Numbered from the stretch's first letter, positions 29,070 to 39,395 are shown. The stretch: DNA of 64,000 nucleotides from Staphylococcus pseudintermedius (GCF_001792775.2 NZ_MLGE02000003.1:62001-126000); one strand, 5' to 3'. Numbers and translations: made by a program. The notes: a model not told the origin generated them from the sequence alone.

Positions 29070-30053
29070 TTAAAATTGTGCTAATTCACGCATTTTATTT
29101 TTAATTTTATCCGGGTTAATCATAAATTCATCTTCTAACGGTGGTGAAAATGGCATCGCTGGCACATCTGGACCCGCCAATCGCATTACGGGTGCATCTA
29201 AATCAAATAAACAATTTTCAGCAATAATCGCGGCAACTTCTGACATGACGCTACCTTCTTTATTGTCTTCTGTGACTAACAAACATTTACCTGTCTTTTT
29301 CGCGCATTCAATAATCGTTTGTTGATCGAGCGGATAGACAGTACGCAAATCAACCACTTCGACGTCGATAGCTTCACCTTTTAATAAATCTGCTGCTTGA
29401 AGACAATAGTTCACTGCTAGACCGTATGAAAATACTGTGATATCGCTACCTTGTCGTTTGACATCAGCTTTACCAAGCGGCACAGTGTAATATCCTTCTG
29501 GAACTTCTTCTTTTAGTAAGCGATATGCCTTTTTATGCTCAAAGAAAAGCACAGGGTCATTTGATGCAATTGACGCTAAAAGTAAGCCTTTTGCATCATA
29601 AGGTGTGGATGGAATGACAACAGTTAAGCCTGGAGTAGACGTAAATACACTTTCGATACTTTGTGAATGATAAAGTGCGCCATGAATACCACCGCCGAAT
29701 GGTGCGCGAATCGTTAATGGTGCCTGCCAATCATTGTTAGAACGATAGCGCATTTTAGCAGCTTCACTCATAATTTGGTTAGTCGCCGGTAAAATATATT
29801 CCGCAAATTGTATTTCAGCAATAGGACGTTTCCCCATCATCGCTGCACCAATAGCAGAACCGACAATGTTGGATTCAGCAAGTGGTGTATCTAATACACG
29901 ATAAACGCCATATTTTTCTTGTAATCCAGCTGTCACCCCAAAAACGCCACCTTTTTTACCTACATCTTCACCAAGAATCATCGTTTGCGCATCTTTTTCT
30001 AGCGCGACATCAAGTGCTTGTCTAATAGCTTCAAGATATGAAATTTTAGCCAT
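29070..30053 (-). CDS. bkdA2: Branched-chain 2-oxoacid dehydrogenase E1 beta
   Basis: Beta subunit of the thiamine-diphosphate-dependent E1 component, 327 aa. The LGEDVGKKGGVFGVT N-terminal motif, IQFAEYILPATNQI, RAPFGGGIHGALYHSQSIES and a C-terminal transketolase-like domain are present. The ATG at 30053 follows AAGGAGGA and overlaps the E1 alpha end by 8 bp; a longer frame to 30191 lies inside E1 alpha and is rejected. E1 decarboxylates 2-oxoisovalerate and its homologues. Confidence 0.93.
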   Translation of the reverse strand: MAKISYLEAIRQALDVALEKDAQTMILGEDVGKKGGVFGVTAGLQEKYGVYRVLDTPLAESNIVGSAIGAAMMGKRPIAEIQFAEYILPATNQIMSEAAKMRYRSNNDWQAPLTIRAPFGGGIHGALYHSQSIESVFTSTPGLTVVIPSTPYDAKGLLLASIASNDPVLFFEHKKAYRLLKEEVPEGYYTVPLGKADVKRQGSDITVFSYGLAVNYCLQAADLLKGEAIDVEVVDLRTVYPLDQQTIIECAKKTGKCLLVTEDNKEGSVMSEVAAIIAENCLFDLDAPVMRLAGPDVPAMPFSPPLEDEFMINPDKIKNKMRELAQF

Positions 30054-31044
30054 GTTGACGTCCTCCTTCTTCGTAGACATGTAAGTATGTTTCAGATGGA
30101 TCTGGGTATGGTGCGGCCTCAGCTTCTTTAGTCGCTTGATGAACCCACTGTTGATTTTCTTTTTCAATCGACTCAAACCACGTTTCATCAACTAATGACT
30201 GATCGATTAAATATTGTTTGAATTTAAGGTTACAATCATTTTCTTTATCCGCATTTTTTTCTTCAACTGTGCGGTAACGGTCATCATCATCTGAAGAGTG
30301 TGCTGTTAATCTTGTACACATGGCTTCGATTAATGAGGCACCTTCACCATTTACTGCACGTTCGCGAGCTTTTTTAATAGCACCATAGACAGCAATTGGG
30401 TCATTACCGTCAATCGTCTCACCGAACATGCCATATCCTTTCGCACGATCTGATAAATATTTTGCACCATATTGGAATTCTTTAGATACAGAAATCGCAT
30501 ATTTATTATTTTCAATTAAGCAAATAAATGGTAAGTTATGGACGCCTGCAAAATTCAACCCTTCATGAAAATCACCTTGGTTTGAACTCCCCTCACCTAG
30601 TGTCGTTAATGCGATTTGAGATTTGCCATCCATCTTAAATGTTAATGCTGCACCGACTGCATGGAGGATTTGTGTAGCCACTGAAGACCCTTGTGACATA
30701 ATGCCGACTTCTTTTTTACTGAAGTGAGATGGCATTTGTTTACCTCCAGAACTGATGTCATCACGTTTACCAAAAGCGGATAACATCGTTTCTAAAGGTG
30801 TCATACCTAAATAAGTAACTAATGCTAAATCACGATAATAAGGCGATGTAATGTCTCCTTTTTGTAAAGCATAAGCCGTTCCGATTTGTGTGGCTTCTTG
30901 ACCTTGACAACTGATGACGAATGGAATTTTCCCAGCACGATTTAAGAGCCACATTCTTTCATCTAACTTACGGCCTAAATCCATAGCACGGTACATGTTT
31001 TTTAAATCTTCAATTTCAAGGCCAACACTTTGATAATCTTTCAT
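30046..31044 (-). CDS. bkdA1: Branched-chain 2-oxoacid dehydrogenase E1 alpha
   Basis: Alpha subunit of the E1 dehydrogenase, 332 aa, binding thiamine diphosphate through the LGEGSSNQGDFHEGLNFA motif (about 149-166, GDG-like) with ENNKYAIS. The HSSDDDDRYR loop near 265 contains the serine that is phosphorylated in the mitochondrial enzyme. Overlap with E1 beta shows coupling; 21 bp separate it from lpd. Confidence 0.93.
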   Translation of the reverse strand: MKDYQSVGLEIEDLKNMYRAMDLGRKLDERMWLLNRAGKIPFVISCQGQEATQIGTAYALQKGDITSPYYRDLALVTYLGMTPLETMLSAFGKRDDISSGGKQMPSHFSKKEVGIMSQGSSVATQILHAVGAALTFKMDGKSQIALTTLGEGSSNQGDFHEGLNFAGVHNLPFICLIENNKYAISVSKEFQYGAKYLSDRAKGYGMFGETIDGNDPIAVYGAIKKARERAVNGEGASLIEAMCTRLTAHSSDDDDRYRTVEEKNADKENDCNLKFKQYLIDQSLVDETWFESIEKENQQWVHQATKEAEAAPYPDPSETYLHVYEEGGRQHG

Positions 31045-31065
31045 ATCTATTTTCCTCCTTCTTAT

Positions 31066-32484
31066 CTATATGTGAATAGATTGATGATTAGATTTTAATC
31101 CTAATTCCATGAGTAATTCTGAAATGGACGGATGTGCGTGTGTTGAAAGTCCTAATTCAAGTGCAGAACCATTCATAAATTGTAAAACACTTAATTCGTT
31201 GATAAGCTCTGTAACATGAGGACCAATTAAAGATGCACCGATCAAACTACCAGATGCTTGATCAAACAATAGTTCAGCAAAGCCTTCAGAAGTTGATGAA
31301 GTAGTAATCGTTGCTTTACCATTCGCTTTAAACGGTGCTTTCACGACTTCAAATTTAAGACCGCGTTGTTTTGCTGTTTCTTGATTAACACCGATTGACG
31401 CAATTTCGGGTGATGTATAAACACATCTTGGCATCAAATCATAATCAACGGGTAGTGGATTTTCATTAAACATATGTTCAACGGCAATCACACCTTCTCT
31501 AGCTCCGACATGTGCAAGTTGTAAATGGCCGATTACATCTCCAGCAGCATAAATATGTGTATCAGCCGTTTGCATATATTCGTTCGTTTCGATCATTTGC
31601 TTGTCATTCAATACAACTTTCGTATTGTCTAAACCTAAATCCGCTGTATTCACTTGTCGACCAATAGCAACGAGTACTTTTTCAGTGGAGAATGGTTTTT
31701 CAAGATTGAAGGTCACTTCCTCGTCGCTTTGTTGGATGTCGTCTCCTTTGAGCACCGTATTGATATGGAAATTGACACCTTGCTCTTCCAATTGTTTTTG
31801 AATTAATTGACTGATTTGTGCATTTTCTGTTGGTAAAATACGTGGACCAGCTTCGATAATATGTACCGTGACACCTACACTACTAAAGAAAGATGCAAAT
31901 TCTAATCCGATAACACCGCCGCCAATAATCGTGATGGATTGTGGTAAAGCTTCAAGCGTCATCATATCATTACTACTATATATTTGTTGTTGATCAAACG
32001 GTAAAAACGGCAGTGCCATAGGTTTGGATCCTGTTGCAATTAATACATAGTCATTCGGTAATAGTTCAGATGTTCCGTCTTCATACTCTACAGAAACTGT
32101 GCCACTTTGAGGTGTAAAAATTGAAGCACCCATTAGGCGACCAACGCCATGAAATACATCAATTTTGTGACGTTTCATTAACCCTTGTAGTCCTTGATAC
32201 ATTGTGTCGACGATGCGATTTTTACGTTCCATCACTTTTGAGAAATTAAACGTCGGTGGTTCAGCAGTCACACCAAAGTCATCGGCATGTTGTACGTATT
32301 GAAAGACCTCTGCTGATTTGAGAAAAGATTTTGTTGGAATACAGCCTTGATGCAAACATGTTCCACCCATTTTTGATTTTTCAACTATAGCAACAGATTT
32401 TCCAAGTTGACTCGCGCGGATTGCAGCAGAATATCCCGCAATACCCCCGCCAAGGATAACGATATCGTATTTTTCTTTTGTCAT
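31066..32484 (-). CDS. lpdA: Dihydrolipoyl dehydrogenase (E3) of the Bkd complex
   Basis: FAD-containing E3 enzyme, 472 aa, reoxidising dihydrolipoamide with NAD+. It has the GGGIAGYSAA FAD loop, the redox disulfide GGTCLHQGCIPTKSFL (about 42-57), the NAD loop GGGVIGLEFAS and the C-terminal His-x4-Glu catalytic pair (HAHPSISELL). The ATG at 32484 has AGGAG upstream. It is the operon-specific E3, distinct from the pyruvate-dehydrogenase lpd expected elsewhere. Confidence 0.92.
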   Translation of the reverse strand: MTKEKYDIVILGGGIAGYSAAIRASQLGKSVAIVEKSKMGGTCLHQGCIPTKSFLKSAEVFQYVQHADDFGVTAEPPTFNFSKVMERKNRIVDTMYQGLQGLMKRHKIDVFHGVGRLMGASIFTPQSGTVSVEYEDGTSELLPNDYVLIATGSKPMALPFLPFDQQQIYSSNDMMTLEALPQSITIIGGGVIGLEFASFFSSVGVTVHIIEAGPRILPTENAQISQLIQKQLEEQGVNFHINTVLKGDDIQQSDEEVTFNLEKPFSTEKVLVAIGRQVNTADLGLDNTKVVLNDKQMIETNEYMQTADTHIYAAGDVIGHLQLAHVGAREGVIAVEHMFNENPLPVDYDLMPRCVYTSPEIASIGVNQETAKQRGLKFEVVKAPFKANGKATITTSSTSEGFAELLFDQASGSLIGASLIGPHVTELINELSVLQFMNGSALELGLSTHAHPSISELLMELGLKSNHQSIHI

Positions 32485-32494
32485 ATGTTTTCTC

Positions 32495-33553
32495 CTATTG
32501 ATATATCTCAATTTTAATTTGCTGATTCAATGCTAATTGTGCACGTTCTGCAAGCGTGATAAGTTCATGCTCTCCTGGGAAAACTGAAATTGGAGCAATC
32601 CACTCTATATACTTCGCAAGCTGATCCATTAATTGAACACTATGGCTCATACCGCCTGTAAAAATAATTTGATCGACGTGTCCTTTTAAAACGACAGCAC
32701 GTTCTCCAATCACTTTGGCGATTTGAATCACCATTGTGTCGATAATTAACTTCACATTTTCATCTTGCTCATACTTGGCCATAATTTCTCTTAAATCAGA
32801 TGTCTGAAAATATGCTTTAAGTCCAGACTCACGACTTAACTGCACCTTGATTTCATCAGCGGATAACTGATGCTTCTCCATGTATTGGACTAGTAAATCA
32901 TTTGGTATGCTGCCAGAACGATCCATTGCCATTGGACCTTCCCCATATAATGCTTCATTCACGTCAATGACACGCCCTTTTTCATGCGCACCAATGCTGA
33001 TGCCCCCTCCCATATGTATCACAATCACATTCATATTTTCATAAGCACGATTGACTAGTGCGGCATAACGACGAGCCATCGCTTTTTGATTTAATGCATG
33101 AAAGATACTTCGACGTTGAATGGACGGCACTCCAGTATGGCGTACTTCATCGATCAATTCATCTACGACAACCGGATCAGTCGTAAAAACTGGGATATGG
33201 TATTTTTGGCCAAGTTGATAACCAATCATGGCGCTTAAATTAGAAGCATGGGCGCCATACTTAAAGCTTTTTAAGTCGTCATACATTGCTTCGTTTACTG
33301 AATATGTACCGCCTTCAAGTGGTTTGAGTAGACCGCCACGACAGGCAATGGTATCAATTTGATTCAACTGATACCCCTGTGATTCGATTTCATCTTCAAT
33401 CAATTGTTGTCTCAATGACTCTTGATCAATTAAGGGTTGCTTTAAAATAGCTTCAGTGTGGCTGATATTTTCATTTACTTTACATTCATCATTTTCATAT
33501 ATTGCATATTTACTAGAGGTACTCCCTAAATTTAATACGAGTGTTGTTGTCAT
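32495..33553 (-). CDS. buk: Butyrate kinase
   Basis: Acyl-phosphate kinase of the acetate/butyrate kinase family, 352 aa, forming ATP and a (branched) short-chain acid. The LNLGSTSSKYAIY N-terminal phosphate loop, HMGGGISIGAH near residue 180 and TGGMSHS near 302 are typical. It pairs with Ptb to make ATP from the acyl-CoA products of Bkd. Here it is the first gene of its operon because ptb is separated by a terminator and a 573-bp gap. Confidence 0.9.
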   Translation of the reverse strand: MTTTLVLNLGSTSSKYAIYENDECKVNENISHTEAILKQPLIDQESLRQQLIEDEIESQGYQLNQIDTIACRGGLLKPLEGGTYSVNEAMYDDLKSFKYGAHASNLSAMIGYQLGQKYHIPVFTTDPVVVDELIDEVRHTGVPSIQRRSIFHALNQKAMARRYAALVNRAYENMNVIVIHMGGGISIGAHEKGRVIDVNEALYGEGPMAMDRSGSIPNDLLVQYMEKHQLSADEIKVQLSRESGLKAYFQTSDLREIMAKYEQDENVKLIIDTMVIQIAKVIGERAVVLKGHVDQIIFTGGMSHSVQLMDQLAKYIEWIAPISVFPGEHELITLAERAQLALNQQIKIEIYQ

Positions 33554-34126
33554 ACAATCCCTTCTTTCAAAAACAAATCAAAAATGTATGGAGATGGAGA
33601 ACAAAACTTCAGATGCTATAGTCGCAATATTATAGTTTAACTTGCTCTCTTTACGAATTGTGTTTTTGATTGCCTTCATGTCTTGGTGTTCCTATGGGTT
33701 TGCCCTTCAACTCACTAACGCTTGATTAAACTGTTACATTTGTTGAGGTGTTAGTGGATTATGGGAGCAGTACAGAAATCTCATGTGTCATAAAGATTTC
33801 GTCGCACTGACCCGGATGGCTGACTCGACATCTGAAAAACATGCGCCTTGAGAAGGCAGACAGCTACTGTGATAAACAGTAACCACTATTAAAGTAAAGA
33901 AGTGAACGCTAGCAGTATACACGCAATCTCTTAAGCGTCTTAGCCTTTTGGTCAAACTTACATCAAATGCAACAACTTAAGGCAAGTTGATAGAATGAGG
34001 ACAAACAATAATATCCAATTCATCCACATTTTTTGACTTTTTTATCATCATTAATGGATTTGCGTCCATAATATAGATAGAGACTGGGAAAACTCAATAT
34101 CCCGGTCCCATATTTTGTTTACAAGG
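33554..34126. other. 573-bp non-coding gap between ptb and buk, structured
   Basis: No convincing gene. It contains the ptb terminator at the right end. Near 33763-33812 an imperfect long inverted repeat (GGGAGCAGTACAGAAATCT against AGATTTCGTCGCACTGACCC) resembles the GGGACAGAAAT intergenic repeats of S. aureus. Two perfect small hairpins follow: GCCTTGAGAAGGC (33845-33857) and TACTGTGATAAACAGTA (33865-33881). The buk promoter must lie within it. Bacillus places leucine dehydrogenase (bcd) between ptb and buk, and no remnant of that gene was recognised. Confidence 0.6.
34076..34107 (-). terminator. Terminator of ptb (CTGGGA family)
   Basis: Minus-strand GACCGGGA (34100-34107) pairs with TCCCAGTC with one mismatch. 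It is a member of the window's GGCTGGGA hairpin family and ends the argR-recN-ptb unit. Confidence 0.7.
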
Positions 34127-35020
34127 TTAACCGACTTTTAATGCGACTAAAATAGAGTTGATTTTATTTTCAATACTGTCCGCTCTTGATGTAAGAACGA
34201 TTGGAAAATGTGCGCCGAGAATAAGACTCGCAACTTTTGCACGACCAAAATATGTGAGTGATTTATATAATACATTGCCTGCATCTAATCCTGGAACTAT
34301 AAGAACATCTGCATTCCCTGCAACTTTTGAATGGATACCTTTTTGAATCGCACTCTTTTTATCAATCGCATTATCTAACGCAAATGGACCTTCAACATGC
34401 ACATGCGGTTCAATAGGATGTGATTGATAATATTCACTTAAACGCTCAGCTTGAACGGTAGATGGTATTTTAGGGCTGACCTTTTCAACGGATGACAATA
34501 ATGCAATGTGAAGTTGTTGATATTGTAGCCTTTTTGAAAAATCAACCAAATTTTGAATAATGGCTTTCATCTCTTCTTCTGTTGGCGCAATATTGAGCGC
34601 AACGTCTGAAATCATAAGCAGTTTGTGATACGACGGGATTTCACATAACGCCACATGGTTTAAAAAAGGTTTTGTACCTTGTGCGTTACGTTTTAATACC
34701 GCAGATAAGATTTTAGCAGTTGAAATTTGCCCTTTCATCAAAATTTGTGCTTTGCCATGATGCAAATCATTTAAGCAACCTTCAATTGCAGCCTCTTCTG
34801 TATCAAAAGTTTGAATATGGATACGCTTTAAAAAGTCGGCCGACAACTCAAATGAACGAATAATTTCAGCTACATCTTGATTATTATAAAGTTTGAAGTC
34901 AGCTTCGGTTTGCTTTAAAACTTCAATGATGACTCTAATAAGTGGTTCATCCGTTGCATTAACAATCGCTATTGTCCCTGTTAGAGCTTGAGGTTCTTTA
35001 AGCAAGTCTGTAAAATTCAA
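34127..35020 (-). CDS. ptb: Phosphate butyryltransferase
   Basis: Phosphate acyltransferase of the Ptb/Pta family, 297 aa, turning butyryl- or branched-acyl-CoA into the acyl phosphate used by Buk. The HGKAQILMKGQISTAKIL segment (about 88-105), SDVALNIAPTEE and the glycine-rich GLDAGNVLYKSL C-terminal motif match the family. Only 6 bp follow recN, so it is transcribed with argR-recN rather than with buk. Confidence 0.9.
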   Translation of the reverse strand: MNFTDLLKEPQALTGTIAIVNATDEPLIRVIIEVLKQTEADFKLYNNQDVAEIIRSFELSADFLKRIHIQTFDTEEAAIEGCLNDLHHGKAQILMKGQISTAKILSAVLKRNAQGTKPFLNHVALCEIPSYHKLLMISDVALNIAPTEEEMKAIIQNLVDFSKRLQYQQLHIALLSSVEKVSPKIPSTVQAERLSEYYQSHPIEPHVHVEGPFALDNAIDKKSAIQKGIHSKVAGNADVLIVPGLDAGNVLYKSLTYFGRAKVASLILGAHFPIVLTSRADSIENKINSILVALKVG

Positions 35021-35026
35021 CTTTCA

Positions 35027-36709
35027 TCATCCTTTGTGCTTTTGGTTTTGTTCAATCATTTCTTTCGCATTTTGTCTTGTCAATTCGGTAACAGTTGCAC
35101 CAGAAATCATGCGTGCAATTTCATCTATCCGTGCATCACCTGTAAGTTCGCGTACAGTTGTAGTGGTGCGGTCATCTTTCTCATGTTTTGAAATGTACAA
35201 ATGATGATCACTCATTGACGCAACTTGTGGTAGGTGAGAAATACAGATGACTTGAATAACTGAAGCAATGTCTTTCATTTTTTCAGCCATCTTTTGTGCC
35301 GCTTGTCCAGAAACACCGGAATCCACTTCATCAAATAATATCGCAGTTTGCCCGTGTGCGCGTACAAAAATACTTTTCAGTGCGAGCATAATTCGTGACA
35401 GTTCACCGCCACTTGCAATTTTGTTCAAACTTTTTAATGGCTCACCTTTATTTGGGCTAATTAAAAATTCAATGCGTTCTAAACCATCTTTTTGCGGTGT
35501 TTCATAAGGTTTAAACGAAATTTCTAAATTCGCATCCTTCATTTGTAAGTATTGGATTTCATTGACAATACGATCGCGCAACTGTCTTGCTACTATTCTA
35601 CGCGCTTTTGTTAACTTTTCCCCATCTTCCTGAACTTGTTGCGATAATTGTTGGATTTCTTCACGTAGTTTCGAGGTACTTTCTTCATAATTTTCGATTT
35701 TATTAATTTCATCAGCGATTTTTTCTTGATAAATCATCAAATCTGAAATATCTTTGCCGTATTTGCGTTTTAAATTGTTCAACAAGTTCATTCGTGATTC
35801 GAGTTCATTTAAATATTGTTCATCAAATTCAGTTTGGTTGATTTCTTCATAGATTTGATGTTTAGCATCTTCTAACGTGTAATAAAATTGATCAACTTCT
35901 TCTTTTAGCTTTTCAAACGTTTCAGGTAAAATTTGATTCACATTTTGTAATTCTGAGCTTAAAGTATAAAGGCGATCTGTAATCGCATGTTCATCCGTTA
36001 AAGTCACATAAGCAGCGTTCAATGCTAAACTTAAGTTTTCGGAGTTCTGAATACGTTTAATATCGATTTCTAATTGTTCGATTTCGCCTTCTTTTAATTG
36101 CGCTTCTTTTAATTCATCATATTGGAACTTCATTAAATCTAGGCGTTGTAATAAAGCTTGATCTGCAGACTCTAGTGCTTCAAGCTCTTTTATCTTTTCT
36201 TGATGTTGTTCATAAGATTGGGCATATTGCTGAAGTTCTTTAATATATTCACCGTCAGCATAACGATCAAGTAGTTCAACGTGATACTTTTGTTTTAATA
36301 AAGATTGTGTTTCATGTTGACCATGGATGTCAAGTAAAGATTGCATGACTTGTCTTAAATCTTGTAACGTCACAGTTTGGTTGTTAATTCTACAGATACT
36401 TTTACCAGAACTAAAAATTTCTCGTTTAACAATTAAAAAGTCTTCATTAATATCAATTCCTAACGTTTCAAGTTGACGTATCGCATCTGTCGCATCATCA
36501 ATATCAAAAATGCCTTCAATAATTGCTTTCTTTTCACCATGTCGTACAAATTCAGAGGAAGCACGCATACCAATCAGTTGTCCAATGGCATCAATAATGA
36601 TTGATTTACCCGCACCAGTTTCACCACTAAGCACAGTGAGGCCATCTGAAAACTGAATATCTAATGTATCGATAATAGCAAATTGTTTAATGGAGAGGCT
36701 TTGTAACAT
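35027..36709 (-). CDS. recN: DNA repair protein RecN
   Basis: SMC-like double-strand-break repair ATPase, 560 aa. The Walker A GETGAGKS lies near residue 31, a long coiled coil fills the middle (about 155-390, with KELEAL and EEIQQLSQQ heptads), and the signature and Walker B (ASGGELSRIMLALK, AILFDEVDSGVSG) are C-terminal. The ATG at 36709 follows AAGGATGG; a longer frame to 36757 overlaps argR. Downstream of argR by 13 bp. Confidence 0.92.
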   Translation of the reverse strand: MLQSLSIKQFAIIDTLDIQFSDGLTVLSGETGAGKSIIIDAIGQLIGMRASSEFVRHGEKKAIIEGIFDIDDATDAIRQLETLGIDINEDFLIVKREIFSSGKSICRINNQTVTLQDLRQVMQSLLDIHGQHETQSLLKQKYHVELLDRYADGEYIKELQQYAQSYEQHQEKIKELEALESADQALLQRLDLMKFQYDELKEAQLKEGEIEQLEIDIKRIQNSENLSLALNAAYVTLTDEHAITDRLYTLSSELQNVNQILPETFEKLKEEVDQFYYTLEDAKHQIYEEINQTEFDEQYLNELESRMNLLNNLKRKYGKDISDLMIYQEKIADEINKIENYEESTSKLREEIQQLSQQVQEDGEKLTKARRIVARQLRDRIVNEIQYLQMKDANLEISFKPYETPQKDGLERIEFLISPNKGEPLKSLNKIASGGELSRIMLALKSIFVRAHGQTAILFDEVDSGVSGQAAQKMAEKMKDIASVIQVICISHLPQVASMSDHHLYISKHEKDDRTTTTVRELTGDARIDEIARMISGATVTELTRQNAKEMIEQNQKHKG

Positions 36710-36722
36710 CTGACATCCATCC

Positions 36723-37175
36723 TTATAACATATTGAAAATTCTTTCTTTAATTTCATCAGCTGAAGGGTTATCGCGACAAATAATTAAGCACGTATCATC
36801 ACCACAAATCGTACCTAGCACTTCTTCCCAATCAATTTGATCCAGTATCGCACCAATTGATTGTGCATTACCTGGCAACGTTTTTAGCACGAGTAAATTA
36901 TTAGCACTGTCGATTTTTACAAATGAATCCATCAAATAACGTCCTAGTTTTTCAAGTGGATGATAACGACGATCATTAGGCAAACTATAAATATATTGAC
37001 CACTTGGTGCAGGGACTTTAATTAATTGAAGCTCTTTAATATCTCGTGACACTGTTGCTTGCGTGACGTTCATATCGTAATCATTTAAACGTTTCACCAA
37101 CTCGTCTTGTGTCTCGATTTGTTCGTTTGAAATAATTTCTCTAATTTTTATATGTCTTACAGATTTTTTAGGCAT
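36723..37175 (-). CDS. argR: Arginine repressor ArgR/AhrC
   Basis: Hexameric arginine-dependent repressor, 150 aa. The N-terminal winged helix ([20 protein letters not shown], about 9-28, and [13 protein letters not shown]) and the C-terminal arginine-binding domain with [15 protein letters not shown] are present. The start at 37175 is supported by CGAGGTG and the MPKKSVRH N-terminus. First gene of an argR-recN-ptb unit. Confidence 0.93.
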   Translation of the reverse strand: MPKKSVRHIKIREIISNEQIETQDELVKRLNDYDMNVTQATVSRDIKELQLIKVPAPSGQYIYSLPNDRRYHPLEKLGRYLMDSFVKIDSANNLLVLKTLPGNAQSIGAILDQIDWEEVLGTICGDDTCLIICRDNPSADEIKERIFNML

Positions 37176-37415
37176 AATAGACACCTCGTAACGAATATTT
37201 ATACAATGATTTTACCACACTCGGTTATGATTTACCTACTTAAGTGATGTACGTCATCGTAAGAAACAATTGATATAACGATTGACTTTTGAAATTCAAA
37301 AACAGCGTGCGTAACGATTCAATATATACGAAAAATGTATATGATTCTCCTTTTGAGTAGGAAAATTGAATAAAGATAGAATTGAAATGAAACAAATGTG
37401 ATCATTTTCGTCATT

Positions 37416-37452
37416 AAAAAACACGAGCAACTGTAATACATTACTCGTGTTT
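37416..37452 (-). terminator. Terminator of the acc-dxs operon
   Basis: AAACACGAG (37419-37427) pairs with CTCGTGTTT (37444-37452); the minus strand reads into TTTTTAATG. It sits just after the dxs stop. Confidence 0.8.
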
Positions 37453-37457
37453 GGATG

Positions 37458-39326
37458 TTAGTCTAAAAATTGTTGAATTGTATGAACGAGCGGGTCATGC
37501 GTTAACCCTAAATCTTCTAAAATTTGCTCTACATCTCCGTGCTCAATGTACGTATCATCAATACCGAGTCTTTTGATACGATTGGTGTATCCATGATCGG
37601 TGAAGTAATTTGCGATTTGACTGCCTAAGCCACCATTTAGCATCGCTTCCTCAACTGTAACCACAGGCGTGTTTTTGGCACCTAAGTCACCTAAGACAGT
37701 CGTGTCCATCGGTTTGATATAACGTGCATTAATGACGCGTGCTTGAATCCCTTGCTCTGCTAAAGTTTTAGCAACTTCAACTAAAGTCGCGAGTGTGGGT
37801 CCATAGCTGATAAGAGCCACGTCTTGACCTTCAGTTAAGTCTTCCCATGTTCCAATAGGCAAGTGCTCACGTTTATCAGTGATTTCAACGCCTAAACCAT
37901 TGCCACGTGGATAACGAATTGCAATTGGCCCTTGTGCATGATGCATCGCTGTATAAACGAGATTTTTCGCTTCATTTTCATCTTTAGGCATCGTTACAAT
38001 CATATTTGGAAATTGTGTCAAGAAACCAACATCAAACACACCTTGATGCGTTTCGCCGTCTGCACCAACAAGGCCAGAGCGGTCCACTCCAAAAATGACG
38101 TTTAAGTTTTGACGATCAACATCATGTAACACTTGGTCATACGCGCGTTGTAAAAATGTTGAATAGATCGCAACATACGGTTTCATACCTTCTATCGCTA
38201 AACCAGCCGCCATCGTGACAGCATGTTGTTCAGCAATACCGACGTCAAAAAATTGCTCCGGCAACTCGGACTGGAATTTTGTAAGTTTAGAACCTACAGG
38301 CATTGCAGGTGTAATAGCAACGACACGACGATCCTTTTTCGCATATGACAGAATTTCATCACTCATTAACTGACTCCATGAAGGTCCTTGTGTTTGGCCT
38401 TTAATCTGTTCGCCAGTTTCTAATTTGTATGGTCCTAAGCCGTGCCAAGTGCCAATTTTATCATTTTCAGCTGGATGGTAACCTTTCCCTTTTTTCGTTA
38501 CAACATGAATCAACACTGGTTTGTTAATAGAATCTGCTGCAGCCAAGGCAATCTCCAGTTCTTCAAAGCTATGGCCATCAACTGGACCAATATAACGAAT
38601 TCCGAGCTCTTCGAAAAACGCGCCATCTACAACTAAATATTTTAAGCTGTCTTTGATACGATCAGCAGATTCACGTAATCGACTGCCCCCAGGCAAACGA
38701 CTTAAAATCGATTCAGCATCAAATTTGAGTCGGTTATAACCTTGGTTCATTCGAATACGACCGAGCATGTTATGCATCGCGCCAACATTAGGTGCGATAC
38801 TCATTTCGTTATCGTTTAAAATAATTGTCATGTTTGTACGGTCATGGCCGATGTTGTTTAAAGCTTCAAGTGCCATACCACCAGTCAGTGCACCATCACC
38901 AATAACTGGAACGATATGATTCTTTTTGCCTAAAATATCTCTCGCTTTTGCCATGCCCATCGCTGCTGATAATGAGGTAGAACTATGCCCAGCTTCCCAC
39001 ACATCATGATCAGACTCTTTTAATTTTGGAAATCCACATAATCCTCTATATTGTCTTAATGTTTCAAACTGATGACCGCGGCCTGTCAAAATTTTATGAA
39101 TGTAACTTTGATGACCGACATCCCAGATAATTTTATCTTCTGGACTATTAAAATGCTTATGCAGTGCGATTGTGAGTTCAACAACACCTAAATTTGCACC
39201 AATATGGCCCCCCGTGACAGCACACGTTTGAATTAAGAACTGTCTCACATCGTGACTCAATGCTTCAAGCTCTTTAACAGAAAGACTTTTTAAGAATGAA
39301 GGATTCTGTATATTTCTTACGTCCAT
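37458..39326 (-). CDS. dxs: 1-deoxy-D-xylulose-5-phosphate synthase
   Basis: First enzyme of the MEP isoprenoid pathway, joining pyruvate and glyceraldehyde-3-phosphate with thiamine diphosphate; 622 aa. It has the HVGHQ-type [10 protein letters not shown] motif near 70, the [16 protein letters not shown] cofactor motif (about 143-158), the [15 protein letters not shown] signature and the IRYPRG segment. The ATG at 39326 follows AAGGGTG; an in-frame GTG at 39335 overlaps that site. Its presence marks an MEP-using staphylococcus. Downstream of ispA, as in Bacillus. Confidence 0.96.
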   Translation of the reverse strand: MDVRNIQNPSFLKSLSVKELEALSHDVRQFLIQTCAVTGGHIGANLGVVELTIALHKHFNSPEDKIIWDVGHQSYIHKILTGRGHQFETLRQYRGLCGFPKLKESDHDVWEAGHSSTSLSAAMGMAKARDILGKKNHIVPVIGDGALTGGMALEALNNIGHDRTNMTIILNDNEMSIAPNVGAMHNMLGRIRMNQGYNRLKFDAESILSRLPGGSRLRESADRIKDSLKYLVVDGAFFEELGIRYIGPVDGHSFEELEIALAAADSINKPVLIHVVTKKGKGYHPAENDKIGTWHGLGPYKLETGEQIKGQTQGPSWSQLMSDEILSYAKKDRRVVAITPAMPVGSKLTKFQSELPEQFFDVGIAEQHAVTMAAGLAIEGMKPYVAIYSTFLQRAYDQVLHDVDRQNLNVIFGVDRSGLVGADGETHQGVFDVGFLTQFPNMIVTMPKDENEAKNLVYTAMHHAQGPIAIRYPRGNGLGVEITDKREHLPIGTWEDLTEGQDVALISYGPTLATLVEVAKTLAEQGIQARVINARYIKPMDTTVLGDLGAKNTPVVTVEEAMLNGGLGSQIANYFTDHGYTNRIKRLGIDDTYIEHGDVEQILEDLGLTHDPLVHTIQQFLD

Positions 39327-39395
39327 TGAAATCACCCTTAATTTTTTCTTTCGTACTGATTATAACACTTCAATCACATCATAGATAGACAGAAC

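Noticed and set aside
29070-30191. Long N-terminal extension of the Bkd E1 beta subunit
   Set aside because: The extra 46 codons are an alternative frame inside E1 alpha; the ATG at 30053 has an ideal ribosome binding site and gives the family length.
33977-34069. 30-codon minus-strand frame just after the ptb terminator
   Set aside because: No Shine-Dalgarno sequence and no recognisable product; not similar to leucine dehydrogenase.
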